Shown piece by piece: positions 12,056-21,964 of a DNA stretch of 64,000 nucleotides. Below the pieces are notes generated by a model. That model did not search any database. It was not told where the DNA came from and saw only the letters and a program-made list of their open reading frames with translations. Position numbers and translations under genes: made by a program. Every line of letters starts with the position of its first letter. The stretch's first letter is position 1. Source of the stretch: Arachis hypogaea (Eukaryota > Streptophyta > Magnoliopsida > Fabales > Fabaceae); contig NC_092048.1 of assembly GCF_003086295.3 (NCBI RefSeq), positions 111,430,276-111,494,275 on the forward strand. Direction: 5' to 3'.

Positions 12056-13556
12056 TGACGGAGGAAAATTGTCGGTAAAGATTTTTACAAAAATATTGCG
12101 TTGCAAGTATAGTTCTAAACTAACAATTAAACCTCAATAATGTTTAAATTGTTTGTCACAAATACAACCCAATAAAATTAACCAAAGTATTCAAACATCG
12201 GGTCGTCTCTTAAGGAATTGCAGGGAAGTATGTTTATTATTGGTTATGAGATTGTATCTTTTTGGGATTTGAGTTTAATAAGCAAGGAATGTAAATAACA
12301 AAAAAATAACTAAGATCTAAGAAAAGTCCTAGCAAGGGTTGAGAATCGGAATTCCTATCCTCATTATCATTGTCAATTGTGATGGTAATTGCAAATTGCT
12401 CTCACTTAGTTAACCTCTAACAATTGAAGGAAACTCAAGTGAGCAAATCAAATTGAGTTCACAAGTCCTAATCAAAGACTCGAGTTAGTGAAGCTCAAGC
12501 CAACTAGCAACTTTCAATCACCAACCAACAAGAGACTTTGACAATTCAAGAGTCTCCAAATTACTCAATCCAAGCTAAAAATACAAAAATCTAAATTAAA
12601 ATCCACCCAAGCATTTTATCAAACACTTGGAAGGCACAAAATAAAAGCATAGAAAATTAATAAGAGAATGTAAAATCTAAGACTAACAATTGCAAGGAAT
12701 CAATAATAACAAATGAAGAAAGAAGCAATAAACATGAAATACCTCAAATTGCATTAAAAAGGAAATTGAATCTAACATGAAGAGTTCATAAACTAAATTG
12801 GGAAAATAGAAAAAATCAACAAGAGAAGATAAACTAAGATGCTAGAATAATAGAATGTAGAATAGAAATTAAATTAAAGCAAGATGGAAATCCGAATTCT
12901 AGAAGAGATAAAACTAAAAATCCTAAACCTAGAGAGAGGAGAGAGCCTCTCTCTCTAGAAAACTACATCTAAAACCTAAAGTGTGAATAAATGAGAAGTG
13001 TGTGTTTTCCCTGCTCCACTCTGCAGCCTCTAATTTGTAATTTCGGGCCTGAAACTTAGTCAAAAGTAGCCCAGAAATTGCCCCCAGCGTTTTCTGTTTA
13101 ATGCAGCACGTGACGCTCTGTCACGCGTACGCGTCGCTGGATTTTGGCACTGGCCATGCGTAGGCGTTAGCCACGTGTGCGCGTCGTATGTCTGCTGTAC
13201 CGGTCACGCGTATGCGTCGCCCATGCATACGCGTCGCCCATGCATGTGCGTCGCTACCAGATTCTGAAATACTTCATTTCTTGTGTTCCTTCCACTTTTG
13301 CATGCTTCCTTTCCATCCTCTAAGCCATTCCTTCCCTGGAAAACCTAAAATCACTTTACACACATATCACGGCATCGAATGGTAATAAGAGAAGATTAAT
13401 ATCAGCGAATTTAAAGCCAAAGAAGCATGTTTTCAATCATAGCACAAAATTAGGAAGGCAAATGTAAAACATGTGAATTATATGAATAAGTGTGAGAATA
13501 ATGGATAAAATCCACTCAATTCAATACAAAATAAACTGCAAAATAATGGTTTATCA
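12056..13556 (-). repeat. 5' LTR of A-prime
   Basis: 1501 bp, on the minus strand starting TGATAAACC and ending CCGTCA. It is related in layout to the element A LTR but clearly diverged, so A and A-prime are different families. It has ACGCGTACGCGT-like motifs at 13120-13255, including three in a row at 17-bp steps. Confidence 0.85.
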
Positions 13557-14350
13557 AGGCTATAAGAGGCTGTATATTAAAAAAAATCAACAAATCTCCT
13601 AAAAATCTTAGTCAAAGTTTAAACAATAAATACACAATTTTTGAGAGCTTGAATTTTTGCACGGGAAGCAACCAAAATGTCCTAACTAGCCCAACAGAAA
13701 TCTCTATAAATATGACCAAACAAAAGAACTTAGATTCCCTGTACACACCCCTAAACACATATATTGGATTAATAGTCAAAATAGTGCTTAAAAGATCAGG
13801 CGGACGTAAATTTAGTCCTTGAAATATCAAATGCCTTGAATCGGTCTCTAAAAGATACAACTGAGTTAAATTGGTCCTTCCATCACTTAAACGATGGCAC
13901 AGGGCATAATCATTTTGCGTCATGTCATGATCTAATTAGTAGAAGGGCTAATTTGATTCACTATTATATATCTTTCAGGGATAAATTTGAGGCTTTTGAT
14001 TTTTCGAGTACTAAATTGACGTACACGTAATATTTTAGGAACATTTTGAATATTAACCCCACAAACATTCATACATCTTAAAGCAACATCTAAATTTGTT
14101 TTCAAATTTTTATGTCTTTTTACAAGCAAAAAATGTATTGGGATAATAGAAGGAATGCAAAGGAAAGAATAAAGAGGCCAACATGAACAAGGCACAAAGA
14201 AAAGATGCACCAGAAACAAATAAGCTCATGGTAGAGCAAGTCAGTTTGATCCCTAAGGGGACTCCCAAAAAGAAACCACACGGTGAAACAAGGCCAATTT
14301 ACCAAAATTTCTAGCAAAATAGATCAATCCAAGAAAAAAGAAGAAACTTC
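13557..14350. other. Gene-free stretch, repeat-like
   Basis: I find no continuation of the TFB2 coding sequence here. The segment around 13790-14040 (phrases such as tagtccttgaaatatc and tcggtctctaaaagat) resembles dispersed non-coding repeats I associate with legume intergenic DNA, but I see no terminal repeats that would define an element. Confidence 0.35.
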
Positions 14351-16390
14351 CTTTTTAGGTGACGAATCAACCAAGGTCATTGAAAAATTTGTTGCCAATT
14401 TTGTAGGTATAAACCAACTTTCTTTCATACCCTGTAAAGTTTCAACAAAAAAGAAGAAAAAATAAGACAATTACTGCTGAGTTAAAATCATCATGAATTT
14501 ATTGATATTATCTCCAAAATTAAGCAAAGAAATATTGTAACCTGTTGAAGTTTGACCAATCCAAGGTTTGTTAGATCCCTAATTATGCTCCTCTGAAAAT
14601 CGGTCATTGAGTTTATATTATATGCCTATACATTGGAAAGAAGTGCATCAATTTCCTGTTACACTAAAATTACATATAATAGAAATATTGTTATAGAAAG
14701 AAAGCAACAAGACAAAAAAATATTTCTAATTAGACCACTACTTTTTCAACTAATATAGATTATCATAATATTATCCTTGTTATGCAAGAAAATTCTCACC
14801 ATTCACCAAGTTCCAAGGACCAGTAATATCTTACCTCCCCAATGACATGAAAACTAAGTTCCAGCATGAATGAGATCAAGTCAGCTGCATCAACACCTCT
14901 CTCCTGCACTAAAAAAGATTATGAAGAGTGTGCATAAAACAAATAACAAAAACATTGGGGGAAAAGGGGGAGGAAATTAGTTACCTCAGAATTAGAGATA
15001 TATTCCCTGATGATGTATCAAAGTTGTGCATTTATTTCTATCAGCTATAGTTGACAAGAGATACATTCAATAGGCCAATCATCATAATAAGTGCATGTAG
15101 CTTGTAAATCATTTAATGTATATCAAGAACTGGAAACCACTCTCAATTAGTTTTGGAGCTTCTTTGTCTCTATATTGAAATGAAAAATAAGAAAAAAAAT
15201 CCACAAATGAATATTATGTTAAAATTGAGAAGTTATCAAGTAAACTAAACCTTTGACTTATGAGTTGCCTCTAAAAAACATTCATCAAAGAAGAGCTAAT
15301 ATTTGAGGGCTTTTCCACAAGACTTAAGCTGATAAGTTGTAACAAGAAACACTAGTTCAGCATAACGTCATGGAAAGTTCAGCCTTCATTTTGACCAAAA
15401 TTTAAACAAATGGGTGCTGCAGATTAATGATACCAAATTACTAAAGTGACTTATGCATCAATAAATATAAAGAATTCTTAAATAGATTACATGCAAGATT
15501 AAATCTCAAATTTGTAGCACAACTATAGTCTACATTTTATATTATAATTTATAAGATTGAGTGCTTTCCTAAAAACTACCAGAATGAGGGAAAAAATGGT
15601 AGAAGTCATTTAATTTTATTCAGAGACTAACCATCGGTTATATAGGTTAATTAACAAATAATACATGAAGTAGAATAGTTTTATCATATTGCAAAGAGTG
15701 GATGACTGAAATAAACAATTTTATACATCCTCATAGTCATAGTAACATGAGAATAGGATTAGCTAACTATTAACATGAACATGAAAGAAAAAAAAAATCT
15801 ACAATTTACCCATGTACTAAAAGTTTCTGGAGACTTTTTTAGAATGTTGGATTAAGTTTGTAAGTCTTGTCATTCTTCCTGACAATAGGGAAAACAATTA
15901 CGAAAGAAAATGAGAAATGGTTAGGCTTCAAATTTATAATAGCAATGTCTAGATATCAGAACTGTGGTAACTTTTAAAGCTTGATCAATGGACATGTAAA
16001 AAGATAAAAAATAATACACAAACAAAGATCTTCAACCACATTACAAGACATGAAAAATGATGTCTGTATCCCAAATTAAGGGCTAAGGGCTAATATTTGC
16101 CCAATTGTGTTTTGAAATGAAATGAACCAGTTTGAATCATTCAAAAGGATAGATTTCTGTGAGTCATCTTCAAATAACATACCTATAACAAAAGTTTTTA
16201 GAAGTGAACAAATGTGTAGTACCTGGTAACAGCTTCAACGAAAACTCTCAATTGAACCAATCTATCAATGGCTACTCTGTGCTTCGTATATCCATCCGGA
16301 AGCACCCACTCCTCCAATAATTTAGCCACCATATTCACATCGATATGAAGCAGCTGTAACATATATTTCTTCCCAAGAGGCGGCAAAGAC
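14351..16390 (-). pseudogene. TFB2: TFIIH subunit p52 (TFB2/GTF2H4) pseudogene, intron-containing
   Basis: Six minus-strand blocks resemble plant TFB2, the p52 subunit of TFIIH (transcription and nucleotide excision repair). 16223-16390 encodes SLPPLGKKYMLQLLHID and DGYTKHRVAIDRLVQLRVF. 15251 to about 15345 encodes CFLLQLIS and NISSSLMNVF. 15124-15169 encodes DKEAPKLIESGFQFL. 14985-15044 contains NAQL then YIIREYI. 14835-14903 encodes VDAADLISFMLELSFHV. 14542-14625 ends NLGLVKLQQ. 14351-14431 encodes ESWFIPTKLATNF. Most blocks have correct AG/GT borders and matching phase, so this is a genomic rather than a processed copy. Lesions: TAG at 15271-15273 (Gln expected), TGA at 15018-15020 (Trp expected), and a donor AT instead of GT at 15122-15123. 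The first exon, the exon between 16223 and 15345, and the C-terminal third were not found. Homology is from memory of the family, not a search. Confidence 0.85.
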
Positions 16391-17161
16391 CTGATATTTC
16401 AAGATATATATACATTTTAAAGCCACCAAGTTATTAAAATATGGTCACAACAATACATTTCACATAACGCACTTAAACCAAGCTTTATAAAAGTAAGGTT
16501 TGGCTAACAAGTGTTGAATTTTAAAGTTAAGGTTAACAATAAGACAATTTTAAATTCTTTGTGTAATGAATGCATTAGCAGCTTAAAACTTTTAGTTTAT
16601 GGATGAAATCTCATGTTGCAATATTTTTATCTGAAACAAGATGCATTGAATCAAAATTAACAAAACAATTTGTATTTCTGAAATTAAGAGTGCAGTGATG
16701 AACTCATTGTGAATGCTTACCCTATCCCTTCCCAAATTAAGCTCCTGCAAAAATTAACATAACAGAATCATCAATCACCATTATCAAATCGCAGAACAAG
16801 AAGAAGGAAAGGAGCGAAACGCTAAAGGAACTAACCGCTGAACAAGAGATAGCAGAAAGCTGAAATTGATGAATCCAAACTAGTATTAACTGAATAAATT
16901 TCTGTTCTAGACAACTATATCATATATCACACCATTCCATGAAATATAAAAGAGGAATTATGAATAGGTCAGAGATTACGAACAGCATATATCTTGAATT
17001 ATATCACACCATTCCATGAAATTGAAAACAGGAATTAATTGCATGAAATTAAAAATCTATCATCCAAGCGAAGAAAAATGGGGGGCTTCAGTTCCAGTTA
17101 ATTAGCGGATTCAAAATCTAACCTCCAAGCAACAGAATCACAAAATTAGTGTTTGGATTAG
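16391..17161. other. Upstream flank of the TFB2 pseudogene
   Basis: No clear exon. A possible short minus-strand exon at 16721-16744 has splice-like borders but does not resemble TFB2. Two diverged direct copies of a stretch containing atatcacaccattccatgaaat lie at about 16921 and 17003. Confidence 0.35.
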
Positions 17162-17166
17162 AGCAG
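17162..17166. repeat. Target-site duplication of element B, left copy
   Basis: AGCAG, repeated at 27832-27836. Confidence 0.9.
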
Positions 17167-18829
17167 TGGTGTGCAGAAATCGTGACGGTTCCATTCCTTG
17201 GTAACGGCGCTGAAAACTTTATACGCACGTTCATAATCTTAATTCTTTGTCACAACTTCGCACAACTGACCAGCAAGTGCACTGGGTCGTCCAAGTAATA
17301 AACCTTACGTGAGTAAGGGTCGATCCCACGGAGATTGTCGGCTTGAAGCAAGCTATGGTCACCTTGTAAATCTCAGTCAGGCGGATTCAAATGTATTAAG
17401 AGATTATAGTGTACTAAAAGATAATTAAAATAGGATAGAGATACTTATGTAATTCATTGGTGAGAATTTCAGATAAGAGTATAGAGATGCTTTCGTTCTT
17501 CTGAACATCTGCTTTCTTGCTGTCTTCATCCAACCATTTCTACTCTTTTCCATGGCAAGCTTTATGTAGGGCATCACCGTTGTCAATGGCTACATCCCAT
17601 CCTCTCTGTGAAAATGGTCCAATGCGCTGTCACTGCATGGCTAATCATCTGTCGGTTTTCGATCATACTGGAATAGGATTTACTATCCTTTTGTGTCTAT
17701 CACTACGCCTAGCACTCGCGAGTTTGAAGCTCGTCACAGCCATCCCTTCCCAGATCCTACTCGGAATACCACAGACAAGGTTTAGACTTTTCGAATCTCA
17801 AGAATGGCCATCCATGGGTTCTAACTTATACCACGAAGATTCTAATATCTCGGAATCAGTCCCCTGTATTAGATATCTAAGAGATATTCATTCTAGCTTG
17901 TTTGCATGTAGAACGGAAGTGTTTGTCAGGCACGCGTTCATAAGTGAGAATGATGATGAGCGTCACATAATCATCACATTCATCATGTTCTTGGGTGCGA
18001 ATGAACATCTTAGAATAGGAATAAGCTTGAATTGAATAGAAAAATAGTAGTACTTTGTATTAATTTATGAGGAACAGCAGAGCTCCACATATTAATCTAT
18101 GGTGTGTAGAAACTCTACCGTTGAAAATACATAAGTGATAATAGTCTCGGCCCCAGAGAGGGAACCAGGAGAACCAAGACTAAAAATGATCCGAAGATGT
18201 AAATACAATAGTAAAAAGTCCTATTTATGCTAAACTAGTTACTAGGGTTTACAGAGATAAGTAAATGATGCAGAAATCCACTTCCGGGGCCCACTTGGTG
18301 TGTGCTTGGGCTGAGCATTGAGCTTTACACGTGTAGAGGTCTTTCTTGGAGTTGAACGCTAGTTTGTAACCTGTTTCTGGCGTTTAACTCCACTTTGCAA
18401 CCTGTTTCTGGCGTTTGACTCCAGAATGCAGCATGGAACTGCCGTTCAACGCCAGTTTACATCGTCTAAACTCGGGCAAAGTATGGACTATTATATATTT
18501 CTGGAAAGCCCTGGATGTCTACTTTCCAAAGCAATTAAGAGAGCGCCATTTGGAGTTCTGTAGCTCCAGAAAATCCACTTTGAGTGCAGGGAGGTCAGAA
18601 TCCAACAGCATCTGCAGTCCTTCTTCAACCTCTGAATCTGATTTTTGCTCAAGTCCCTCAATTTCAGCCAGAAAATACCTGAAATCATAGAAAATACACA
18701 AACTCATAGTAAAGTCCAGAAATGTGAATTTTAATTAAAAACTAATAAAAATATACTAAAAACTAATTAAATTATACTGAAAACTATGTAAAAACAATGC
18801 CAAAAAGCGTATAAATTATCCGCTCATCA
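17167..18829 (-). repeat. 3' LTR of element B
   Basis: 1663 bp; on the minus strand it starts TGATGAGCGGATAATTTATA and ends TGCACACCA. It carries GGCGTTTAAC-type palindromes at 18352-18460 and a primer-site-like relic near its 3' end (about 17198-17217). Confidence 0.95.
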
Positions 18830-18866
18830 GAACACCAAACTTAAATTGTTGCTTGTCCCCAAGCAA
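18830..18866 (-). promoter_or_regulatory. Terminal stem-loop plus polypurine tract (element B)
   Basis: On the minus strand TTGCTTG-GGGA-CAAGCAA (18849-18866) is a perfect 7-bp stem, followed by ATTTAAGTTTGGTGTTC directly against the LTR start. The tract is the plus-strand primer by position. Confidence 0.8.
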
Positions 18867-20141
18867 CTGAAAATCAAATAGGATCAAAAGAAGAGAATAT
18901 ACTATGAATTCCAAAATATCAATGAAAATTAGCTCCAATCAGATGAGCGGGACTTGTAGCTTTTTGCCTCTTGAATAGTTTTGGCATCTCACTTTATCCA
19001 TTGAAGTTCAGAATGATTGGCATCTATAGGAACTTAGAATTCAGATAGTGTTATTGATTCTCCTAGTTCAGTATGTTGATTCTTGAACACAACTACTTTA
19101 TGAGTCTTGGCCGTGGCCCTAAGCACTTTGTTTTCCAGTATTACCACCGGATATATAAATGCCACAGACACATAACTGGGTGAACCTTTTCAGATTGTGA
19201 CTCAGCTTTGCTAAAGTCCCCAATTAGAGGTGTCCAGGGTTCTTAAGCACACTCTGTTTTTGCTTTGGACCTTGACTTTAACCGCTCAGTCTCATGTTTT
19301 CACTTGACACCTTCACGCCACAAGCACATGGTTAGGGACAGCTTGGTTTAGCCGCTTAGGCCAGGATTTTATTCTTTTAGGCCCTCCTATCCACTGATGC
19401 TCAAAGCCTTGGATCTTTTTATTACCCTTGCCTTTTGGTTTTAAGGGCTATTGGCTTTTTGCTCTTGCCTTTTGGTTTTAAGAGCTTTTGGCTTTTTCTG
19501 CTTGCTTGTTCTTTTTCTCTCTTTTTTTTTCGCTATTTTTTTTTCCTTTTTTTTTTTTGCAAGCTTTTGTACATTCACTGCTTTTTCTTGCTTCAAGAAT
19601 CATTTTTATGATTTTTCAGATTATCAAATAAGATGTCTCCTTTTTTCTTATTCTTCAAGAGCCAACATATTTAACATTCATAAACAACAACTTCAAAAGA
19701 CATATGCACTATTCAAGCATTCATTCAGAAAACAAAAAGTGTTGCCACCACATCAAAATAATTAAACTAGTTTCAAGGATGAATTCGAAACCATGTACTT
19801 CTTGTTCTTTTGTAATTAAAACATTTTTCATTCAAGAGAGGTGATGGATTCATATTCATAACTTTAAGGCATAGACACTTAAATACTAATGATCATGTAA
19901 TAAGACACAAATATAAATAAACATAAAGCTCAAAATTTGAAAACCAGAAAATAAATAGACAAGGAGATTAAGGAATGAGTCCACCTTAGTGAGGGTGGCG
20001 TCTTCCTCTTCTTGAAGAACCAATGGTGCCCTTGAGCTCCTCTATGTATCTTCCTTGTCTTTCTTGCTCCTCCCTCATAGCTCTTTGATCTTCTCTAATT
20101 TCATGGAGGATGATGGAATGCTCTTGGTGCTCCACCCTTAG
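18867..20141 (-). other. Element B 3' non-coding region
   Basis: No gene seen. There is a T-rich stretch at 19510-19560; the open frames over it are low complexity. The order of sequence matches 39877-41014 of element C. Confidence 0.7.
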
Positions 20142-21136
20142 TTATCCCATGTTGGAACTTAATTCTCCTAGGGAAGTGTTGATTTGCTCCCAATAATTCT
20201 GTGGAGGAAAGTGCATCCCCTGAGGCATCTCAAGGATTTCATGGTGAGGAATTTCCTCATGCTCATGTTGAGGTCCATGATCTCTTATTTGCTCCATCCT
20301 TTTCTTAGTGATGGGCTTGTCCTCTTCAATGAGGATGTCTCCTTCTATGTCAATTCCAGCCAATTGCAGAGGTGACAAATGAGGTGAGGAAAGGCTAACC
20401 TTACCCAAGTGGAGGACTTGTCAGCCACCTTGTAGAGTTCTTGAGGTATAATCTCATGAACTTCCACCTCTTCTCCAATCATGATACTATAGATCATGAT
20501 GGCCCAGTCTATAGTAACTTCAGACCGGTTACTATTAGGAATGATTGAGCATTGAATGAACTTTAGCCATCCCCTAGCCACTGGTTTGAGGTCATGCCTT
20601 CTTAGTTGAACCGGCTTGCCTCTTGAGTCAATTTTCCACTGAGCTCCTTCCTCACATATGTCTATGAGGACTTGGTCCAACCTTTGATCAAAGTTGACCC
20701 TTCTTGTGTAGGGGCGTGCGTTCTCTTCCATCATTGGCAAGTTGAAAGCCAGCCTTACATTTTCCGGACTGAAATCTAAGTATTTCCCCCGAACCATGGT
20801 AAGCCAATGCTTTGGGTTCGGGTTCACACTTTGATCATGGTTCCTAGTGATCCATGCGTTTGCATAGAACTCTTGAACCATTAGGATCCCGACTTGTTGA
20901 ATGGGGTTGGTGAGAACTTCCCAACCTCTTCTTTGGATCTCAAGTCGGATCTCCGGATACTCATTCTTTTTGAGCTTGAAAGGAACCTCAGGGATCACTT
21001 TCTTCTTGGCCACAACTTCATAGAAGTGGTCTTGATGGACCTTTGAGATGAATCTCTCCATCTCCCATGACTCAGAGGTGGAAGCAATTGCCTTTCCTTT
21101 CCTCTTTCTAGAGGTTTCTCTGGCCTTAGGTGCCAT
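20142..21136 (-). pseudogene. Element B second ORF, similar to plant 'putative transposon protein' domain
   Basis: The ATG at 21134-21136 opens 263 codons (to 20345). A basic start (KARETSRKRKGK) is followed by a globular region with FYANAWIT, GKYLDFSPENVRLAFNLP and ARGWLKFIQCSIIPN. I associate this pattern with the domain often named putative plant transposon protein, found in ORFs beside Ty3/gypsy elements; the biochemical function is unknown. The frame ends at 20345 but related sequence continues in another frame to 20142 (20408-20142, Glu/His-rich), so a frameshift near 20350-20408 is likely. In element C most of this ORF is deleted. A stem-loop/purine module lies 35-75 bases upstream of the ATG. 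Confidence 0.6.
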
Positions 21137-21170
21137 AAATGGTTATAGAAAAACAAAAAGCAATACTTTT

Positions 21171-21210
21171 ACCACACCAAATTTAAAATGTTTGCTCGTC
21201 CCCGAGCAAA
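21171..21210 (-). promoter_or_regulatory. Internal stem-loop plus polypurine-like module (element B)
   Basis: On the minus strand TTTGCTCG-GGGA-CGAGCAAA (21191-21210) is an 8-bp stem, followed by ATTTTAAATTTGGTGTGG. It mirrors the terminal module at 18830 but with different stem bases and lies just upstream of the second ORF. Confidence 0.65.
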
Positions 21211-21540
21211 AGAAGAAAGAAAGAAGTAGAAGAAGAAGAGAAATGGAGGAGATGGAGGGAGAATGTGTATTCAGCCAAGGGGGTTTTAGGTGGTTATGAT
21301 GTGTGAGAAGGAAGGAGTGATGGGTTGAATTTGAGTGGGTGGGTGTAGGTGGGTTGTATGATGGTTTTGGAGGAGTAATGGAGGTGATTGGTGAAGGGTA
21401 TTTGGGGAAGAGAGTTATGAAAAGGTGTGAAGAGGAGAGAAGAAGTGTAGGTGGGGATCCTGTGGGGTCTACAGATCCAGAGGAGATTCTGTGGGGCCCA
21501 CAGATCAAGTGGGGCCAAGGACTTAACATCCCTGCCTCAA

Positions 21541-21765
21541 TTAGGCGTGTAAAACGCCCATATTGTGCAATTCTGGCGTTTAATGCCACTTTCATGCTTG
21601 TTTCTGGCATTTAACGCCAGCTTTCCTTTGGATGCAATCCTGGCATTTAAACGCCAGACTGCTGCTTATTTTTGGCGTTTAACGCCATTTTCATGCTCTG
21701 TTCTGGCGTTAAACGCCAGCCAGATGCTCCTTACTGGCATTTAAATGCCAGTAAGCTCTTCCTCC
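21541..21765. repeat. Array of GGCGTTTAACGCC palindromes (element B internal)
   Basis: About seven copies of a 15-bp palindrome of the form TGGCGTTTAACGCCA, with variants GGCATTTAAATGCC and GGCGTTAAACGCC, spaced roughly 33-36 bp. Several variants keep the dyad by paired changes (CG to CA with TG opposite). It lies between gag-protease and the second ORF. Confidence 0.85.
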
Positions 21766-21964
21766 AGGGTGTGCTATTTTCAATGCTATTTTTCATTCTA
21801 TTTTTTATTTTTCAGTAGTTTTTGTGACTCCACATTATCATCAACCTAATAAAACATGAAATAACAAAAAGAAAATAAAATAGATATGATTAAATAACAT
21901 TGGGTTGCCTCCCAACAAGCGCTTCTTTAATGTCAATAGCTTGACAGTGAGCTCTCATGGAGCC

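Larger units (their letters stand above)
1..13556 (-). mobile_element. Element A-prime: partial Athila-like non-autonomous LTR retrotransposon, interrupted by element A
   Basis: Transcribed on the minus strand. Its 5' LTR is 12056-13556, its primer site 12032-12049, its coding region starts at 11888, is broken at 11563/3488, and resumes to about 1967. The 3' part runs off the left edge, so the 3' LTR is not seen. The two halves join cleanly when the plus-strand element 3493-11558 and one GGGAT copy are removed: the proline-rich ORF aligns across the break with the homologous ORF of the inserted element. The LTR outer end reads TGATAAACC on the minus strand and is followed by AGGCT (13557-13561), a candidate target duplication that cannot be checked here. 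No protease, RT or integrase is visible. Confidence 0.85.

Noticed and set aside
16721..16744. Short upstream exon of the TFB2 pseudogene
   Set aside because: Splice-like borders but the encoded residues do not resemble the TFB2 N-terminus, and 24 bases are too few to trust.
17517..18035. 172-codon plus-strand ORF in the 3' LTR of B, with a 151-codon counterpart at 26572-27027
   Set aside because: Antisense to the element, lies wholly inside the LTR, and is broken in both LTRs of C. Similarity between the two copies is explained by LTR identity.
21541..21765. CRISPR-like regularly spaced repeats
   Set aside because: Plant retrotransposon context, variable palindromes, no leader or cas genes, spacing not exact.
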